Of a stretch of DNA of 64,000 nucleotides, positions 8,227 to 19,080 are shown piece after piece. Source of the stretch: Methylorubrum suomiense (lineage in GTDB: Bacteria > Pseudomonadota > Alphaproteobacteria > Rhizobiales > Beijerinckiaceae). A program made the position numbers and the translations under genes. The DNA is taken from positions 1-64,000 of the forward strand of contig NZ_BPRE01000021.1 in assembly GCF_022179765.1 (NCBI RefSeq), in the 5' to 3' direction. The notes beneath the pieces were generated by a model. The model was not told the DNA's origin, did no database searches, and saw only the letters and a program-made list of their open reading frames with translations. Numbering within the stretch: position 1 is the first letter of the stretch; each line of letters starts with the position of its first letter.

Positions 8227-9479
8227 GCGTCATCACCACCCGCCGCGGATTGCTGACCGGCCTGACCGCCCTCTCCCTGGCCGCTCCGGCGCTTGCCCGC
8301 ACGCCGTCGCACGTGGTCGTCGTCGGCGGCGGCTTCGGGGGCGTCGCCGTGGCCCGCGCGCTCGTCCGGAACGGGCTCGCCGTGACGCTGGTCGAGCCGT
8401 CCCCGCGTTACGTCACCTGCCCGTCGAGCAACGCCGTGATTGCCGGGCTGATGCCGATCTCGGCCATCACCTTCGACTACGAGGGCGTGAGGCGGTCAGG
8501 CGTCTCGGTCGTCCACGACACCGTCGTGGCCATCGAACCGGATGCGCGCCGGGTCGCGTTGGCGGGGGGGCAGCACCTCGCCTACGACCGCCTCGTCGTC
8601 TCGGCGGGGATCGGGCTGCGTTTCGATGCAATCCCCGGCTACGACGAGGCAGCGAGCGCCACGATCCCGCATGCCTGGAAGGCGGGCGCGCAGACCGCCC
8701 TTCTGGCCCGGCAATTGGACGCCATGGAGGATGGCGGGCTCGTCGCGCTGACGGTGCCGGCCCTGCCCTATCGCTGCCCGCCGGGTCCCTACGAGCGCGC
8801 CAGCCTGATCGCGCATTACCTGAAGACACGGAAGCCGCGTTCCAAGGTCATCATCCTCGACGCCAAGGACAGCTTCTCCAAGCAGCCGCTGTTTCAGTCC
8901 GCCTGGACCAAGCTCTATCCCGACCATCTCGAATGGGTGCCCCTGGCAAAAGGCGGCCGGTTGGAGGCGGTCGATCCGACCGCCCGGACCTTGCGGGCGG
9001 AAGCGGGGTTGTTCCGTCCCGCGGTCCTCAACATGATTCCGCCGCAGACGGCGCCTGCCCTGTGTCGCGCCACCGGCCTGACGAACGTCTCCGGCTGGTG
9101 CCCGGTCGATCCCATAACCTTCGAATCGACGCTCCGCCCCGGCCTCCACGTCATCGGGGATGCCGCAGCCGCCGGGGCCATGCCGAAATCGGCCTTCTCG
9201 GCCTACACCCAGGCACAGGTCTGCGCCCAGGCGGTCACGGATCTGCTCGCCGGCCGTGCGCCGGTCGAGCCGCGCCTGATCAATGTCTGCTACAGCCTCG
9301 CGGCACCCGAATACGGGTTCTCCATTTCCGGGGTCTACCAGCCCGAATGGGACCGGCTCGTGACCGTTCCCGGTTCGGACGGCCTGAGCCCGGAGGACGC
9401 GCCGCCGGATGTCCGGATGCGGGAGGCCGCGTTGGGACGAGCTTGGTACGACGGGATGATGCGTGCTCTGTTCGGTTAG
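8223..9479 (+). CDS. Flavocytochrome c sulfide dehydrogenase, flavin-binding subunit
   Basis: 418-residue FAD enzyme of the FccB/SoxF family that oxidises sulfide (or a related sulfur compound) in the periplasm. A twin-arginine-like signal (TTRRGLLTGLTAL) leads the sequence. The dinucleotide-binding GGGFGG motif is at about 35-40. Cys66 (VTCPSSN) matches the position of the flavin-linked cysteine in Allochromatium FccB. C185 (PYRCPPGPYE) and C356 (NVCYSLA) match the redox-active pair. The C-terminal IGDA FAD motif is present. It is coupled to the cytochrome gene by an ATGA overlap. Sulfide as substrate follows from the family and is not shown here. Confidence 0.88.
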   Translation: MSVITTRRGLLTGLTALSLAAPALARTPSHVVVVGGGFGGVAVARALVRNGLAVTLVEPSPRYVTCPSSNAVIAGLMPISAITFDYEGVRRSGVSVVHDTVVAIEPDARRVALAGGQHLAYDRLVVSAGIGLRFDAIPGYDEAASATIPHAWKAGAQTALLARQLDAMEDGGLVALTVPALPYRCPPGPYERASLIAHYLKTRKPRSKVIILDAKDSFSKQPLFQSAWTKLYPDHLEWVPLAKGGRLEAVDPTARTLRAEAGLFRPAVLNMIPPQTAPALCRATGLTNVSGWCPVDPITFESTLRPGLHVIGDAAAAGAMPKSAFSAYTQAQVCAQAVTDLLAGRAPVEPRLINVCYSLAAPEYGFSISGVYQPEWDRLVTVPGSDGLSPEDAPPDVRMREAALGRAWYDGMMRALFG

Positions 9480-9712
9480 AGCGCAGTCGGGCGAAGGCGA
9501 AGCTGGTTCGTCGTAAGGATGAGCGGCGAAGCAAACGGCGGGACATGAGTTCCAATCTACCGTGGCCGGGCCCAGCTCGAGGGGCTCGGTTCGGTGGCAA
9601 CGCCCGGCCTGATCATCCTATGGTGCGCTGCGGCACAATGCGCCGTCGAAGCGTGGATATTTGCCGGCTGTCCTCCGTTGATGGGAAAATCATCGTCTCA
9701 GGATCAGTAATC

Positions 9713-10003
9713 ATGAAAAAGTTCAGCCTCGCCCTCGTCGGAAGCTTGGCCCTCGCCTCGCCCTGTCTGGCGCAGACGGCCTATCCGTCGGCCCCGCCGG
9801 TGGTGATCGACGGCCCGGCGACGACGGGCACCATCACCAGCGGTCAGAACAACACCGGCGCTGACGCGAACGTGGTCGTTCCGTTCGGCTCGACCGGTGC
9901 CGATACCTTCCAGTCTGACTCGGCCGTCGGCGGCAACGCCAACCAGCCGGCACGGGCCGTTCCGCAGGGCAGCGGCGGCGGTGCCAGCGGCGGCAACAAC
10001 TGA
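9713..10003 (+). CDS. Small secreted Gly/Asn-rich protein
   Basis: 96-residue product with a Sec signal peptide (KKFSLALVGSLALASPCLAQ). The mature region is rich in Gly, Asn, Thr and Ser and ends in a Gly/Ser/Asn tail. No family recognised. The ATG at 9713 gives the signal peptide, whereas the open frame reaches far upstream into the flavoprotein gene. A strong terminator hairpin follows at 10045. Confidence 0.65.
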   Translation: MKKFSLALVGSLALASPCLAQTAYPSAPPVVIDGPATTGTITSGQNNTGADANVVVPFGSTGADTFQSDSAVGGNANQPARAVPQGSGGGASGGNN

Positions 10004-10044
10004 TCTGCAACATATCGGGCGGACGAACGCGCCCGTGTCGCAAT

Positions 10045-10080
10045 ACGCCCCGCGCGGCTCGGCCCCCGCGGGGCGTCTTT
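10045..10080 (+). terminator. Rho-independent-type hairpin
   Basis: A perfect 10-bp stem, ACGCCCCGCG (10045-10054) with CGCGGGGCGT (10067-10076), a 12-base loop, then CTTTC. It sits about 40 bp after the small secreted protein gene. Confidence 0.75.
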
Positions 10081-10276
10081 CGTCGGGGACTGTATTCCTG
10101 ACCGCGCGCCTCACCGCGGCTTCCGGTCGAGGAACGTGGTTTGATGCTGTGCGCGGGCCGCCGATCTCGGCGACACCGCCGCAGCCGGTTCGTTGCAAAT
10201 GTCGGTGGCCACCCTCCGGGCCGATCCTCTACACCGCCCTCTTCAGCGAACCGATCGGACATTCCGGGGAGCCGCG

Positions 10277-11773
<1,497 letters not shown>

Positions 11774-11933
11774 GGTCGGGGACTGGGCAACCCAATCAGG
11801 CGGATCCTCCTATCCCAGTTGGAGCGGGGATCTCGGCGGCACGGAGATCACGACTGATCGAGCGCACCGCGTCTCCCCATGCCGTGCCCGGCATCGCTTG
11901 GCGGGTTCGGCGGTTGTCCCGCCGGAGGCATTC

Positions 11934-12560
11934 ATGCTCGATCCCGAGGTCTATCACCGGCTCCTGACCGATGCCGAAGCGACGAGTGCGCCGCTTCACG
12001 CCGCCATCGCGCGCATCGGCCCGATCGCCATCGCGCCGCCGATCCATGCGAGCGTGGCCGAGCGGCTCTTCGTCGAGATCGTCAACCAGCAGCTCTCGAC
12101 CAAGGCCGCCTTCGCGATCTGGTCGCGGATCGAAGTCGCCGCGCAGGCCGAGGGGGCGACGCCCCGCGACCTGTTCGTGCCGGGTTACGAGGCTGTGCTG
12201 CGGACCTGCGGCGTCTCGGCCAACAAGGTGCGGGCCCTCCACGCCGTCCGCGAGGCCGAGGCGCGGGGATGCCTCGGGGCCGATCTCGGAACTCTGCCGC
12301 ATGCGGAGCGCTCCGCCGTATTGTGCGGCATTCGCGGCGTCGGGCCCTGGACCGCCGACATGGTCGGCATCTTCCACTTCCTCGATCCCGACATTTGGCC
12401 GGTCGGCGATGTGGCGGCGGTGGGGGCTCTGCGCCATCTCACGGGGCGGGACGATACGACGGCCATCGCCGCACGCTTCGCACCCTACCGCTCGATTCTC
12501 GCCCGCTATCTCTGGCGCAGCCGCGACGCGGCGGCGCCCGCCACTGGGGTGGCGGCCTGA
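11934..12560 (+). CDS. DNA-3-methyladenine glycosylase II-like (HhH-GPD, AlkA type)
   Basis: Base-excision repair glycosylase of 208 residues. The helix-hairpin-helix and GPD signature appears as GIRGVGPWTADMVGIF followed by the catalytic aspartate in PVGDVAAVGAL. The upstream VNQQLSTKAAFAIW is the usual substrate-pocket helix. It should remove alkylated purines. There is no Fe-S cluster cysteine set, unlike EndoIII. ATG 11934 is preferred to a longer frame from 11565 that overlaps the carboxypeptidase gene. Confidence 0.9.
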   Translation: MLDPEVYHRLLTDAEATSAPLHAAIARIGPIAIAPPIHASVAERLFVEIVNQQLSTKAAFAIWSRIEVAAQAEGATPRDLFVPGYEAVLRTCGVSANKVRALHAVREAEARGCLGADLGTLPHAERSAVLCGIRGVGPWTADMVGIFHFLDPDIWPVGDVAAVGALRHLTGRDDTTAIAARFAPYRSILARYLWRSRDAAAPATGVAA

Positions 12561-12566
12561 GGCAGG

Positions 12567-12821
12567 TCAGGCCCCGTCGAAGAAGGGGCGAAAATTCTCG
12601 AGCCAACCGCGCAGCCAGACTTCGAAACCGCGTTGCGCGCCCTCGGCGTCCTGTGCGTGACCCCAGGCTTCCTCCGCGAGCGGGCTCCACCAAGTCCACA
12701 GGCGATTCGAGCCGTCGAACTCGACGATGCCGACCTCGATGGCACCGGCTTGGCCGGTGAAGCGTTGCAGCGGCACCCCGGCGGAGCGGGTCTGTGTCCA
12801 CGTGATTCGAGCGGAGGGCAT
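12567..12821 (-). CDS. Small conserved-looking hypothetical protein
   Basis: 84 residues, Trp-rich in its second half (LWTWWSPLAEEAWGHAQ; GFEVWLRGWLENFRPFFDGA), without signal peptide or membrane segment. No family name can be given. It is convergent with the glycosylase gene, with 6 bp between the stops. The ribosome-binding site is weak, which lowers confidence, but the composition and codon use look coding. Confidence 0.55.
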   Translation of the reverse strand: MPSARITWTQTRSAGVPLQRFTGQAGAIEVGIVEFDGSNRLWTWWSPLAEEAWGHAQDAEGAQRGFEVWLRGWLENFRPFFDGA

Positions 12822-13107
12822 ATCGGGACAATGCGGCAGACCCCTTCTCGTTCGCTTTGCCGTATCGGCAGGGGATCTGTGTCCCGAATATGCTTGACCT
12901 TTGCGAACGACTCCGGCATCGGCGCGTTATCCGTGCAGTGCGCCGTGCGCCCGCTCTACGGTTCCATAGGAACGACCGAACCCCATGCCCGACGACAGTA
13001 GTCGATCGACCACGCCGCCTCTGGCCATCCGCGTGATCCGCGCCTGATCGTTCCGATCGGCTCGCCCGCGACCGGCCTTTGGCGGCTGGTCCGACCGGAG
13101 GTGAGCC

Positions 13108-13335
13108 ATGACTGACTCCACCGTAACCACCCGGCGTGCCCGCTCCCGCGCGGCCCGCCCGAAGCGCAGCCGCCCGGCCGGTTTGGTCGTGGCGCTGATG
13201 ATGGCGCTCGTCTTCGTGCCGGTCCTCGCCCTTCACGTCGTGGCCCTGACCGGGGCGACGCGGGAGGCCGACCGCCCGGCCGAACTCGCGACTGCGACCC
13301 AGAAGCCCCCGTCCGCAAAGAAGGTCCCGGGCTAG
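13108..13335 (+). CDS. Small single-span membrane protein
   Basis: 75 residues: a very basic N-terminal 25 residues (RRARSRAARPKRSRP), one hydrophobic span at about 25-48, then a polar tail. The GGAGG ribosome-binding site lies 6 bases before the ATG. No family recognised. The basic side should face the cytoplasm. A strong hairpin follows immediately after the stop. Confidence 0.65.
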   Translation: MTDSTVTTRRARSRAARPKRSRPAGLVVALMMALVFVPVLALHVVALTGATREADRPAELATATQKPPSAKKVPG

Positions 13336-13342
13336 GATATTC

Positions 13343-13375
13343 AATCCGACGAGGCGGGGACCGCTTCGTCGGATT
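13343..13375 (+). terminator. Long GC hairpin after small membrane protein gene
   Basis: A 14-bp stem (one G-T pair) formed by 13343-13356 and 13362-13375 with a 5-base loop, starting 8 bp after the stop codon. There is no T-run after it, so termination is likely but not certain. Confidence 0.6.
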
Positions 13376-13608
13376 GCAACACGCATCAGCCATGGAAAGC
13401 CGTCGGCCTGATACCGTCGGCTCGGTGCGGCTCTCGGTCGATGCCGGCCGGCCCACCATAGGGCGAGGCGCCGCGCCGCATCGTCGGGGGCCGAATCGGG
13501 TGAATTTCACCCTCGCGACCCAGCCCCGCCCGACTTTAGGATTGCGCGCGCCGCCAGAGCGCCTTAACGGGGCCGCCCTCCCGGCAGACGAGAAGCGATC
13601 CCGTTCCC

Positions 13609-14853
13609 ATGGCGGCCTGTGGCCTCGATTTTGGCACGTCCAACACCACCCTCGGCATCGGTTCCGGCGGCGTCCCGTCCCTGGTCCCTTTGGAGGGCGC
13701 GCATCGCACCCTCCCGAGCGCCATCTTCTTCGCCCCCGGCCGCGACGCCGAGATCGGTCGTGCCGCCATCGAGGCTTACGTCGAGGGCACGCCCGGTCGG
13801 CTGATGCGGGCGCTCAAATCCGTGCTCGGCTCCGCCCTCGTCGAGGAATCGACGCCGGTCGGACGCGAGCGCATCCGTTTCCGCGACGTCATTGCCCGCT
13901 ACCTCACGGCAGTGAAGGCGCGGGCCGAGGCCGAGACTGGTCTGAGCCTGGACGCGGTGGTGCATGGTCGCCCGGTCCACTTCGTCGACGACGATCCGGC
14001 CGCCGACCGCAAGGCCGAGGACACGTTGCGACAGATCGCCGAGAGTATCGGCTTCCGTCATGTCCGCTTCCAGTTCGAACCCATCGCTGCCGCCCTCGAT
14101 TACGAGCGCACGGTGACGGGCGAGGAAATCGCGCTCATCGCCGATATCGGCGGCGGTACCTCGGACTTTTCCATCGTCCGCCTCTCGCCCGAGCGGCACC
14201 GCCGCGAGGACCGTGCCGACGACATCCTCGCCAATGACGGCGTGCGCATCGGTGGCACCGATTTCGATCGGACTCTGAGCCTCGGCGCGGTGATGCCGCT
14301 CCTGGGGCTCGGCAGCCCGATGAAGCGGGGCGATCTGGCCGTGCCGAACGCCTATTTCCACGACCTCGCGACGTGGTCGAGCATCAACCGGCTCTACAAC
14401 GCCAAGACCTTGCGGGAGATCGACGAGGTGGTGCGCGATGCCGCCCGGCCCGACCTCGTCACGCGCCTGCGCCGGGTGGTCGAGGCCGAGCGCGGGCATT
14501 CGCTGGCCATGGCGGTGGAGGGAGCCAAGATCGCGACCTCCGATTCCGGACAAGGCCAAGTCGATCTCGGCTGGGTCGAGCCGGACCTATCGGCCGGCGT
14601 CGATCGTCCGCGCCTTGCCGCCCATACCGAGGATCTCGCCCGGCGCATGGCGCAGCGGATCGGCCGCTGCCTCGACCAGGCCGGGCTCACGGCCGACCGG
14701 ATCGATGCCCTGTTCCTGACCGGCGGTTCGACCGGGTTGCCGCATGTCCGCGCCGCGCTCACCGCGTCCGTGCCGGGCGCGCGGGTGGTGGATGGCGACA
14801 CCTTCGGCTCGGTCGGTCTCGGGCTCACCCTGGAGGCGGCTCGCCTCGCATGA
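13609..14853 (+). CDS. Hsp70-family chaperone-like protein (YegD type)
   Basis: 414-residue actin-fold ATPase. The phosphate-1 motif GLDFGTSNTTLGIG is at residues 5-18, phosphate-2 is in ALIADIGGGTSDFSIV, and the adenosine motif is in LFLTGGSTGLPHVRAAL. Like E. coli YegD it has only the nucleotide-binding domain and lacks the long peptide-binding lid of DnaK. It is likely cytoplasmic; client and function are unknown. Confidence 0.88.
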   Translation: MAACGLDFGTSNTTLGIGSGGVPSLVPLEGAHRTLPSAIFFAPGRDAEIGRAAIEAYVEGTPGRLMRALKSVLGSALVEESTPVGRERIRFRDVIARYLTAVKARAEAETGLSLDAVVHGRPVHFVDDDPAADRKAEDTLRQIAESIGFRHVRFQFEPIAAALDYERTVTGEEIALIADIGGGTSDFSIVRLSPERHRREDRADDILANDGVRIGGTDFDRTLSLGAVMPLLGLGSPMKRGDLAVPNAYFHDLATWSSINRLYNAKTLREIDEVVRDAARPDLVTRLRRVVEAERGHSLAMAVEGAKIATSDSGQGQVDLGWVEPDLSAGVDRPRLAAHTEDLARRMAQRIGRCLDQAGLTADRIDALFLTGGSTGLPHVRAALTASVPGARVVDGDTFGSVGLGLTLEAARLA

Positions 14854-14936
14854 GGATGCGGGTCGGAACCGCCATGGCCTTTCAAGAGCTTCCCCTCGGA
14901 GGTTCGGCCCGCGTCGGGTGATCCGAGGACAGCCCG

Positions 14937-15230
14937 ATGAACGCCCTTCCCTTCGCGCCGCGCCGCCGCGGAACCGCCCTTCTCAACGTTCTGCTGGGCC
15001 TCGCCTCCGGTGCGGCCTTCGCTCAGGCCGCAAGGGACGCGGCCGATGCCCGTGGCCATCGGACCGCTGGGGCCGGGACGGCGGGCGACACCTCCGGTCG
15101 TGAGGCCGGCGCCCCCGAGGCTTCCGGTCAGGCACCGGACCGGATCTCGGGTGGCGGCCGAACCGGCTTCGGCGTGAGCGGATCGGAAGGCGCCCGAACC
15201 TCTCCCGGCGGGCCCCGGACGGGCCTGTAA
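14937..15230 (+). CDS. Small predicted secreted protein, Gly/Ala rich
   Basis: 97 residues. The first 30 look like a Sec signal peptide (basic RRR, hydrophobic LLNVLLGLASGAAFA, cleavage after AFA). The rest is low-complexity Gly/Ala/Arg/Ser. GAGGACA lies before the ATG. No family recognised, and the low complexity makes the call uncertain. Confidence 0.5.
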   Translation: MNALPFAPRRRGTALLNVLLGLASGAAFAQAARDAADARGHRTAGAGTAGDTSGREAGAPEASGQAPDRISGGGRTGFGVSGSEGARTSPGGPRTGL

Positions 15231-15310
15231 CCGCCCTTTCGCGTCCACGGCAACGGCGGCCCGCGCCCATCCGGCTTTGCGCCGTCATCCCAGGATGATA
15301 GCAGCGGGCC

Positions 15311-16714
15311 ATGAAGGGACGTCCTCCACATCGCGGCTCCGGCGGCAAACGCCCCCCCGGCGGGTCCAGGCCCGGCGGCAAGCCTGCTTTCGCATCGCGG
15401 CCGGGCACCGGCCCCCGCACCTCCGCCCTCGAGGCCGCCAAGCGCGCCGCCCGCAACCGCGGCGAGGACGCGGGCGAGCGCGCGCCCTGGGGCGACGCGG
15501 ACGTCACCCCTGCCCCGCGACCGCCCCGAGCCCGCAAACCGGCTCCGGATCAGGCGGAGACGCCGCCGCCGCGGCGCCCGGCTCCCAAGGCTGCGACCCC
15601 CACGGCCGCGGCCTCCAAGCCATCGGCCCACAAGGCGCCCTCCCCCGACCGGAGCGGAGCGCCGCCAGTCGGCCCGACCCGGCGCGAGCAGCGCGCCGCC
15701 GCCTCGGCGACGCTGGCGAGCGGCGTGCAGACGCTGACCGTCGCTCCCGACGAGGCCGGGATGCGCATCGACCGCTTTCTCAGCGTGCGTTTTCCCCAGC
15801 TTCCGTTCACCCGCGTCCAGAGCCTCGTGCGAAAGGGCGAATTGCGGGTCGATGGCAAGCGCGCCAAGGCCGCCGACCGGCTGGAGCCGGGCTCGTCGGT
15901 GCGGGTGCCGCCGCTCAAGCTCGATCCGCAGCCCGATCGCCCGCGCAGCCCCGCCAAGGCCGCCAACGATGCCGAGTTCCTGCGTTCGCTGATCCTCTAC
16001 GAGGACGCGGACATGATGATCCTCAACAAGCCGTTCGGCCTCGCGGTGCAGGGCGGCTCGGGCACCGTGCGCCACGTCGATGGCCTGCTCGAAGCCCTGA
16101 CCGGACCGGACGGACAGCGCCCGCGCCTCGTTCATCGCCTCGACAAGGACACGGCGGGCTGTCTCATCGTCGCCAAGACCCGGCTCGCCGCCGCCACCCT
16201 CGCCAAGAGCTTCCGCTCGCGGGCGGCGCGCAAGATCTACTGGGCGCTGGTCGCCGGCGTGCCGCGCACCCGGCAGGGCCGGGTCTCGACCTACCTCGCC
16301 AAGGACGAGCCGACCGATGCGGATGCCCGCATGCGGGTCGCCAAGCACGGCGACGAGGGTGCGAGCCACGCGCTGACTTACTACGCCACCGTCGACCAGG
16401 CGGCGCAGAAGCTGGCTTGGCTCTCGCTGAAGCCCGTGACCGGCCGCACCCACCAGCTGCGCGCGCACGCCGCCCATATCGGCCACCCCATCGTCGGTGA
16501 TCCGAAGTATTTTGAGGTGGAGAACTGGGAGTTGCCCGGCGGCATCCAGAATCGCCTGCACCTGCTCGCCCGCCGGATCGTGATCCCGCATCCGCGCACC
16601 GGCCAGCCGGTCGATGTCAGCGCCCCGCTGCCGCCGCACATGGCTCAGAGCTGGAATCTCCTGGGATTCGACGCCGCCCGCTACGACCCGATCGTCGAGG
16701 CGCCGGAGGCCTGA
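15311..16714 (+). CDS. Ribosomal large-subunit pseudouridine synthase, RluC/RluD family
   Basis: Isomerises uridine to pseudouridine in 23S rRNA. The 467 residues divide into a low-complexity basic/Pro/Ala N-terminal extension (about 1-135), an S4 RNA-binding domain (about 145-205, MRIDRFLSVRFPQLPFTRVQ) and the catalytic domain with HRLDKDTAG, whose Asp is the catalytic residue. TGRTHQLRAHAAHIGHPIVG is also family-typical. The extension is longer than in E. coli RluC and may aid RNA binding. In related bacteria this gene sits near a HAD phosphatase and ATP12, as here. Confidence 0.92.
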   Translation: MKGRPPHRGSGGKRPPGGSRPGGKPAFASRPGTGPRTSALEAAKRAARNRGEDAGERAPWGDADVTPAPRPPRARKPAPDQAETPPPRRPAPKAATPTAAASKPSAHKAPSPDRSGAPPVGPTRREQRAAASATLASGVQTLTVAPDEAGMRIDRFLSVRFPQLPFTRVQSLVRKGELRVDGKRAKAADRLEPGSSVRVPPLKLDPQPDRPRSPAKAANDAEFLRSLILYEDADMMILNKPFGLAVQGGSGTVRHVDGLLEALTGPDGQRPRLVHRLDKDTAGCLIVAKTRLAAATLAKSFRSRAARKIYWALVAGVPRTRQGRVSTYLAKDEPTDADARMRVAKHGDEGASHALTYYATVDQAAQKLAWLSLKPVTGRTHQLRAHAAHIGHPIVGDPKYFEVENWELPGGIQNRLHLLARRIVIPHPRTGQPVDVSAPLPPHMAQSWNLLGFDAARYDPIVEAPEA

Positions 16715-16938
16715 GGCACCCGCCCCGCCTTGGACGACGGCACGGAACGGCGCCGCCACGCCGTCGGTCGAAGCGGCGCGCGGCATCGCGCTCGGTACAC
16801 CGGGAGGGAAACGTCGCCGATGCCGCGTGGACGGGTGCGCGGCGAGATGATTGTATCGGTCGGAACGGGAGTTTGGGGAAGACGATGCTGCCTTGCCCGC
16901 CTGTGCCGCCGTCGCGGCCGCATCGAGGTCAGATACGC

Positions 16939-17322
16939 ATGAGGCTGCCCACGCTGATGTCCATCGCGCTCGCCGCCCTGCTCTGCGGTGCGGCGGTGCC
17001 GGCCCAAGCGGCACCGCCCGAACGCAGCCCCGCCGATCGGGCGCCTGCCGAGCGAGCCGGCGGCGAGCGTGTTCCCGGTGAGCGCAATCCCGGCGAGCGC
17101 CCATCCACGGAACGTGCGCCTGCCGCCGCGCCGCCCACGACCGCCGCCGCCGCGGCGGTACGGCCGGGTGAGCGGCGGCGTCGCACCTCCTACGCCGCCT
17201 GCAATCGCGAATCGCATCGCCGCAACCTTTACGGGGGCGCCCGCCGCCGCTTCCTCATTCGGTGCCGCCTCGGTTACGAGCGGCGCCCCGGCCCCGCCGC
17301 CGGACCGGCGCGCCGGCCGTGA
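16939..17322 (+). CDS. Secreted PsiF-repeat-like protein, Arg-rich
   Basis: 127 residues. The signal peptide is at about 1-24 (MRLPTLMSIALAALLCGAAV, cleavage near AQA). Then comes a repetitive Pro/Arg/Glu stretch with GER steps (residues about 30-60), an Ala/Pro linker, and one C-terminal motif YAACNRESHRRNLYGGARRRFLIRC (positions about 90-114) that resembles a PsiF repeat with its two Cys spacing. The function of PsiF proteins is not well known. ATG 16939 is chosen because it begins the signal peptide. Confidence 0.6.
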   Translation: MRLPTLMSIALAALLCGAAVPAQAAPPERSPADRAPAERAGGERVPGERNPGERPSTERAPAAAPPTTAAAAAVRPGERRRRTSYAACNRESHRRNLYGGARRRFLIRCRLGYERRPGPAAGPARRP

Positions 17323-17341
17323 TGGGGCGGTCGCGAACGTG

Positions 17342-18040
17342 GTGAAGCTCGTCGTCTTCGACGTCGATGGCACCCTCATCGATAGTCAGCACCTCATCGT
17401 CGAGGCGCAGAGGCGCGCCTTCTCGGAGCACGGCATGGTGCCGCCGCCGCGCAAGGAAGCCTTGTCGGTGGTCGGTCTGTCGCTGCCCGACGCCTTCCGA
17501 CGACTCGTCGGCGAGGCCGGTCCGATCGAGACGCTGTCACTGAGCTATCGCCGGGCCTTCCAGGCGCTTCGGGTCGATCCCGATTACGAGGAGCCGCTTT
17601 TCCCCGGCATGGGCGCCTTGATCGCCCGCCTGCGGGAGCGCGCCGACATCCGTCTCGGCATCGCCACCGGCAAGTCGCGGCGCGGGGTCGATCATCTCGT
17701 GGACCTGTACGGTTGGGAGGGGTGGTTCACCACGATCCAGACCGCCGACGATGCGCCGTCCAAGCCCGATCCGACGATGCTGCGCCAAGCCATGGCCGAG
17801 GCGGAGGCTTCGCCCGCCATGACCGTGATGATCGGCGACACCACCTTCGACATGCTGATGGCGCGGGACGCGGGCGCGGCGGCCGTGGGCGTCTCCTGGG
17901 GCTACCATGCGCCGGGTGCCCTGTTCGGCGCGGGGGCGGTCACGGTGGTCGATACGGCGGAGGCGCTCGGTGACCTCTTCTCCGGTCCCCTCGACGAGTC
18001 CGAGACCGCCCCGGTGACGGAACGTCTCGGTCTGCGCTGA
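17342..18040 (+). CDS. HAD-superfamily hydrolase, phosphoglycolate-phosphatase-like
   Basis: 232-residue phosphatase. Motif I is VFDVDGTLIDS with the nucleophile Asp, motif II Thr is in IATGKS, motif III Lys is in PSKPDP, and motif IV is IGDTTFD. A helical cap lies between motifs I and II. The likely start is GTG 17342 (or GTG 17339), giving the usual MKLVVFD beginning; the frame further upstream overlaps the PsiF-like gene. It precedes the ATP12 gene by 38 bp. The substrate cannot be told from sequence. Confidence 0.88.
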   Translation: MKLVVFDVDGTLIDSQHLIVEAQRRAFSEHGMVPPPRKEALSVVGLSLPDAFRRLVGEAGPIETLSLSYRRAFQALRVDPDYEEPLFPGMGALIARLRERADIRLGIATGKSRRGVDHLVDLYGWEGWFTTIQTADDAPSKPDPTMLRQAMAEAEASPAMTVMIGDTTFDMLMARDAGAAAVGVSWGYHAPGALFGAGAVTVVDTAEALGDLFSGPLDESETAPVTERLGLR

Positions 18041-18078
18041 GGCTCGCGCGGACGGCCGAAACACCCTATCTGCGGACC

Positions 18079-18879
18079 ATGAGCACGACCGACGACGATG
18101 TGACCCGCGACTGGCTCGGTGAACCCGGCGACGCTTCCCCTCCCGATCCCGTGCGGGCGGCCCGCGCCAACACCGCCCCACCCCTGCCGAAGCGCTTCTA
18201 CAAGGAAGCCGGCCTCGCCGCGGTGGAGGGGGGGCATCGCCTCGTCCTCGACGGGCGCGGGGCCAACACGCCGGGCCGACGCCCGCTCGCGGTGCCGAGC
18301 GAGGCGCTGGGCCGGGCGCTCGCCGCAGAATGGGCGGCGCAGGGCGAGGTGATCGACCCGCGCACGATGCCGCTGACCCGCCTCGTCAACACGGCGATCG
18401 ACGGCGTTGCGGATCGGCGGCCCGAGGTCGCCGCCGATCTCGGGGCCTTCGCCGCCACCGATCTGATCGCCTACCGCGCCGATTCTCCAGAGCGGCTCGT
18501 CGCCGAGCAATCGGCGGCCTGGGACCCGCTGGTCGCCTGGGCGGGCGACGTTTTGGGCGCGCGCCTGTTCCTCGCCGAGGGCGTGATGCATGTCGCGCAG
18601 CCGGAGGCGTCCGTTGCGGCCCTGCGCGCGGCGGTCGAGGCGGTGGAGGATCCCTTCCGTCTCGCGGCGCTCCACACGCTGACGACGCTTACCGGCTCGC
18701 TGGTGATCGGGCTCGCCGTTCTTCGCGGGCGTCTTTCCCCCGACGCGGCCTGGGCGGCCGCGCATGTGGACGAGACCTATCAGGCGAGCGTCTGGGGGCC
18801 GGACGAAGAGGCGGCGGCACGGCTGGCCCATCGCAAGGCGGAGTTCGATGCGGCGGCGACCGTGGCGGAGTTGCGCTGA
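18079..18879 (+). CDS. ATP12-family F1 ATP synthase assembly chaperone
   Basis: 266-residue protein of the ATP12 family, which binds the alpha subunit of F1 during ATP synthase assembly. Family segments are KRFYKEA, the LDGRGANTPGRRPLAVPS block, AAEWAAQGEVIDPRTMPLTRL, and the C-terminal hydrophobic HTLTTLTGSLVIGLAVLRG. It follows the HAD phosphatase gene in the same direction, a pairing I know from other Hyphomicrobiales. Confidence 0.9.
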   Translation: MSTTDDDVTRDWLGEPGDASPPDPVRAARANTAPPLPKRFYKEAGLAAVEGGHRLVLDGRGANTPGRRPLAVPSEALGRALAAEWAAQGEVIDPRTMPLTRLVNTAIDGVADRRPEVAADLGAFAATDLIAYRADSPERLVAEQSAAWDPLVAWAGDVLGARLFLAEGVMHVAQPEASVAALRAAVEAVEDPFRLAALHTLTTLTGSLVIGLAVLRGRLSPDAAWAAAHVDETYQASVWGPDEEAAARLAHRKAEFDAAATVAELR

Positions 18880-19080
18880 AGCGCCGTCGCCGGATTCTGG
18901 CGCGAGGCCGCCGCGCCGGGCGTCACGCATCGCTCCCGACCAGAGGCGATCGCTCGGCTTGGCCGGGGCGGCATGGCCGCAATGCCGGGAAGATCTGAAC
19001 AGCGGCATCGCTCGTCGGTAGGCGGCCTCAGACCCTACCGACCGAGCCTCGGTCCTAGCGACAACCGGCGGCTGCGCCGT

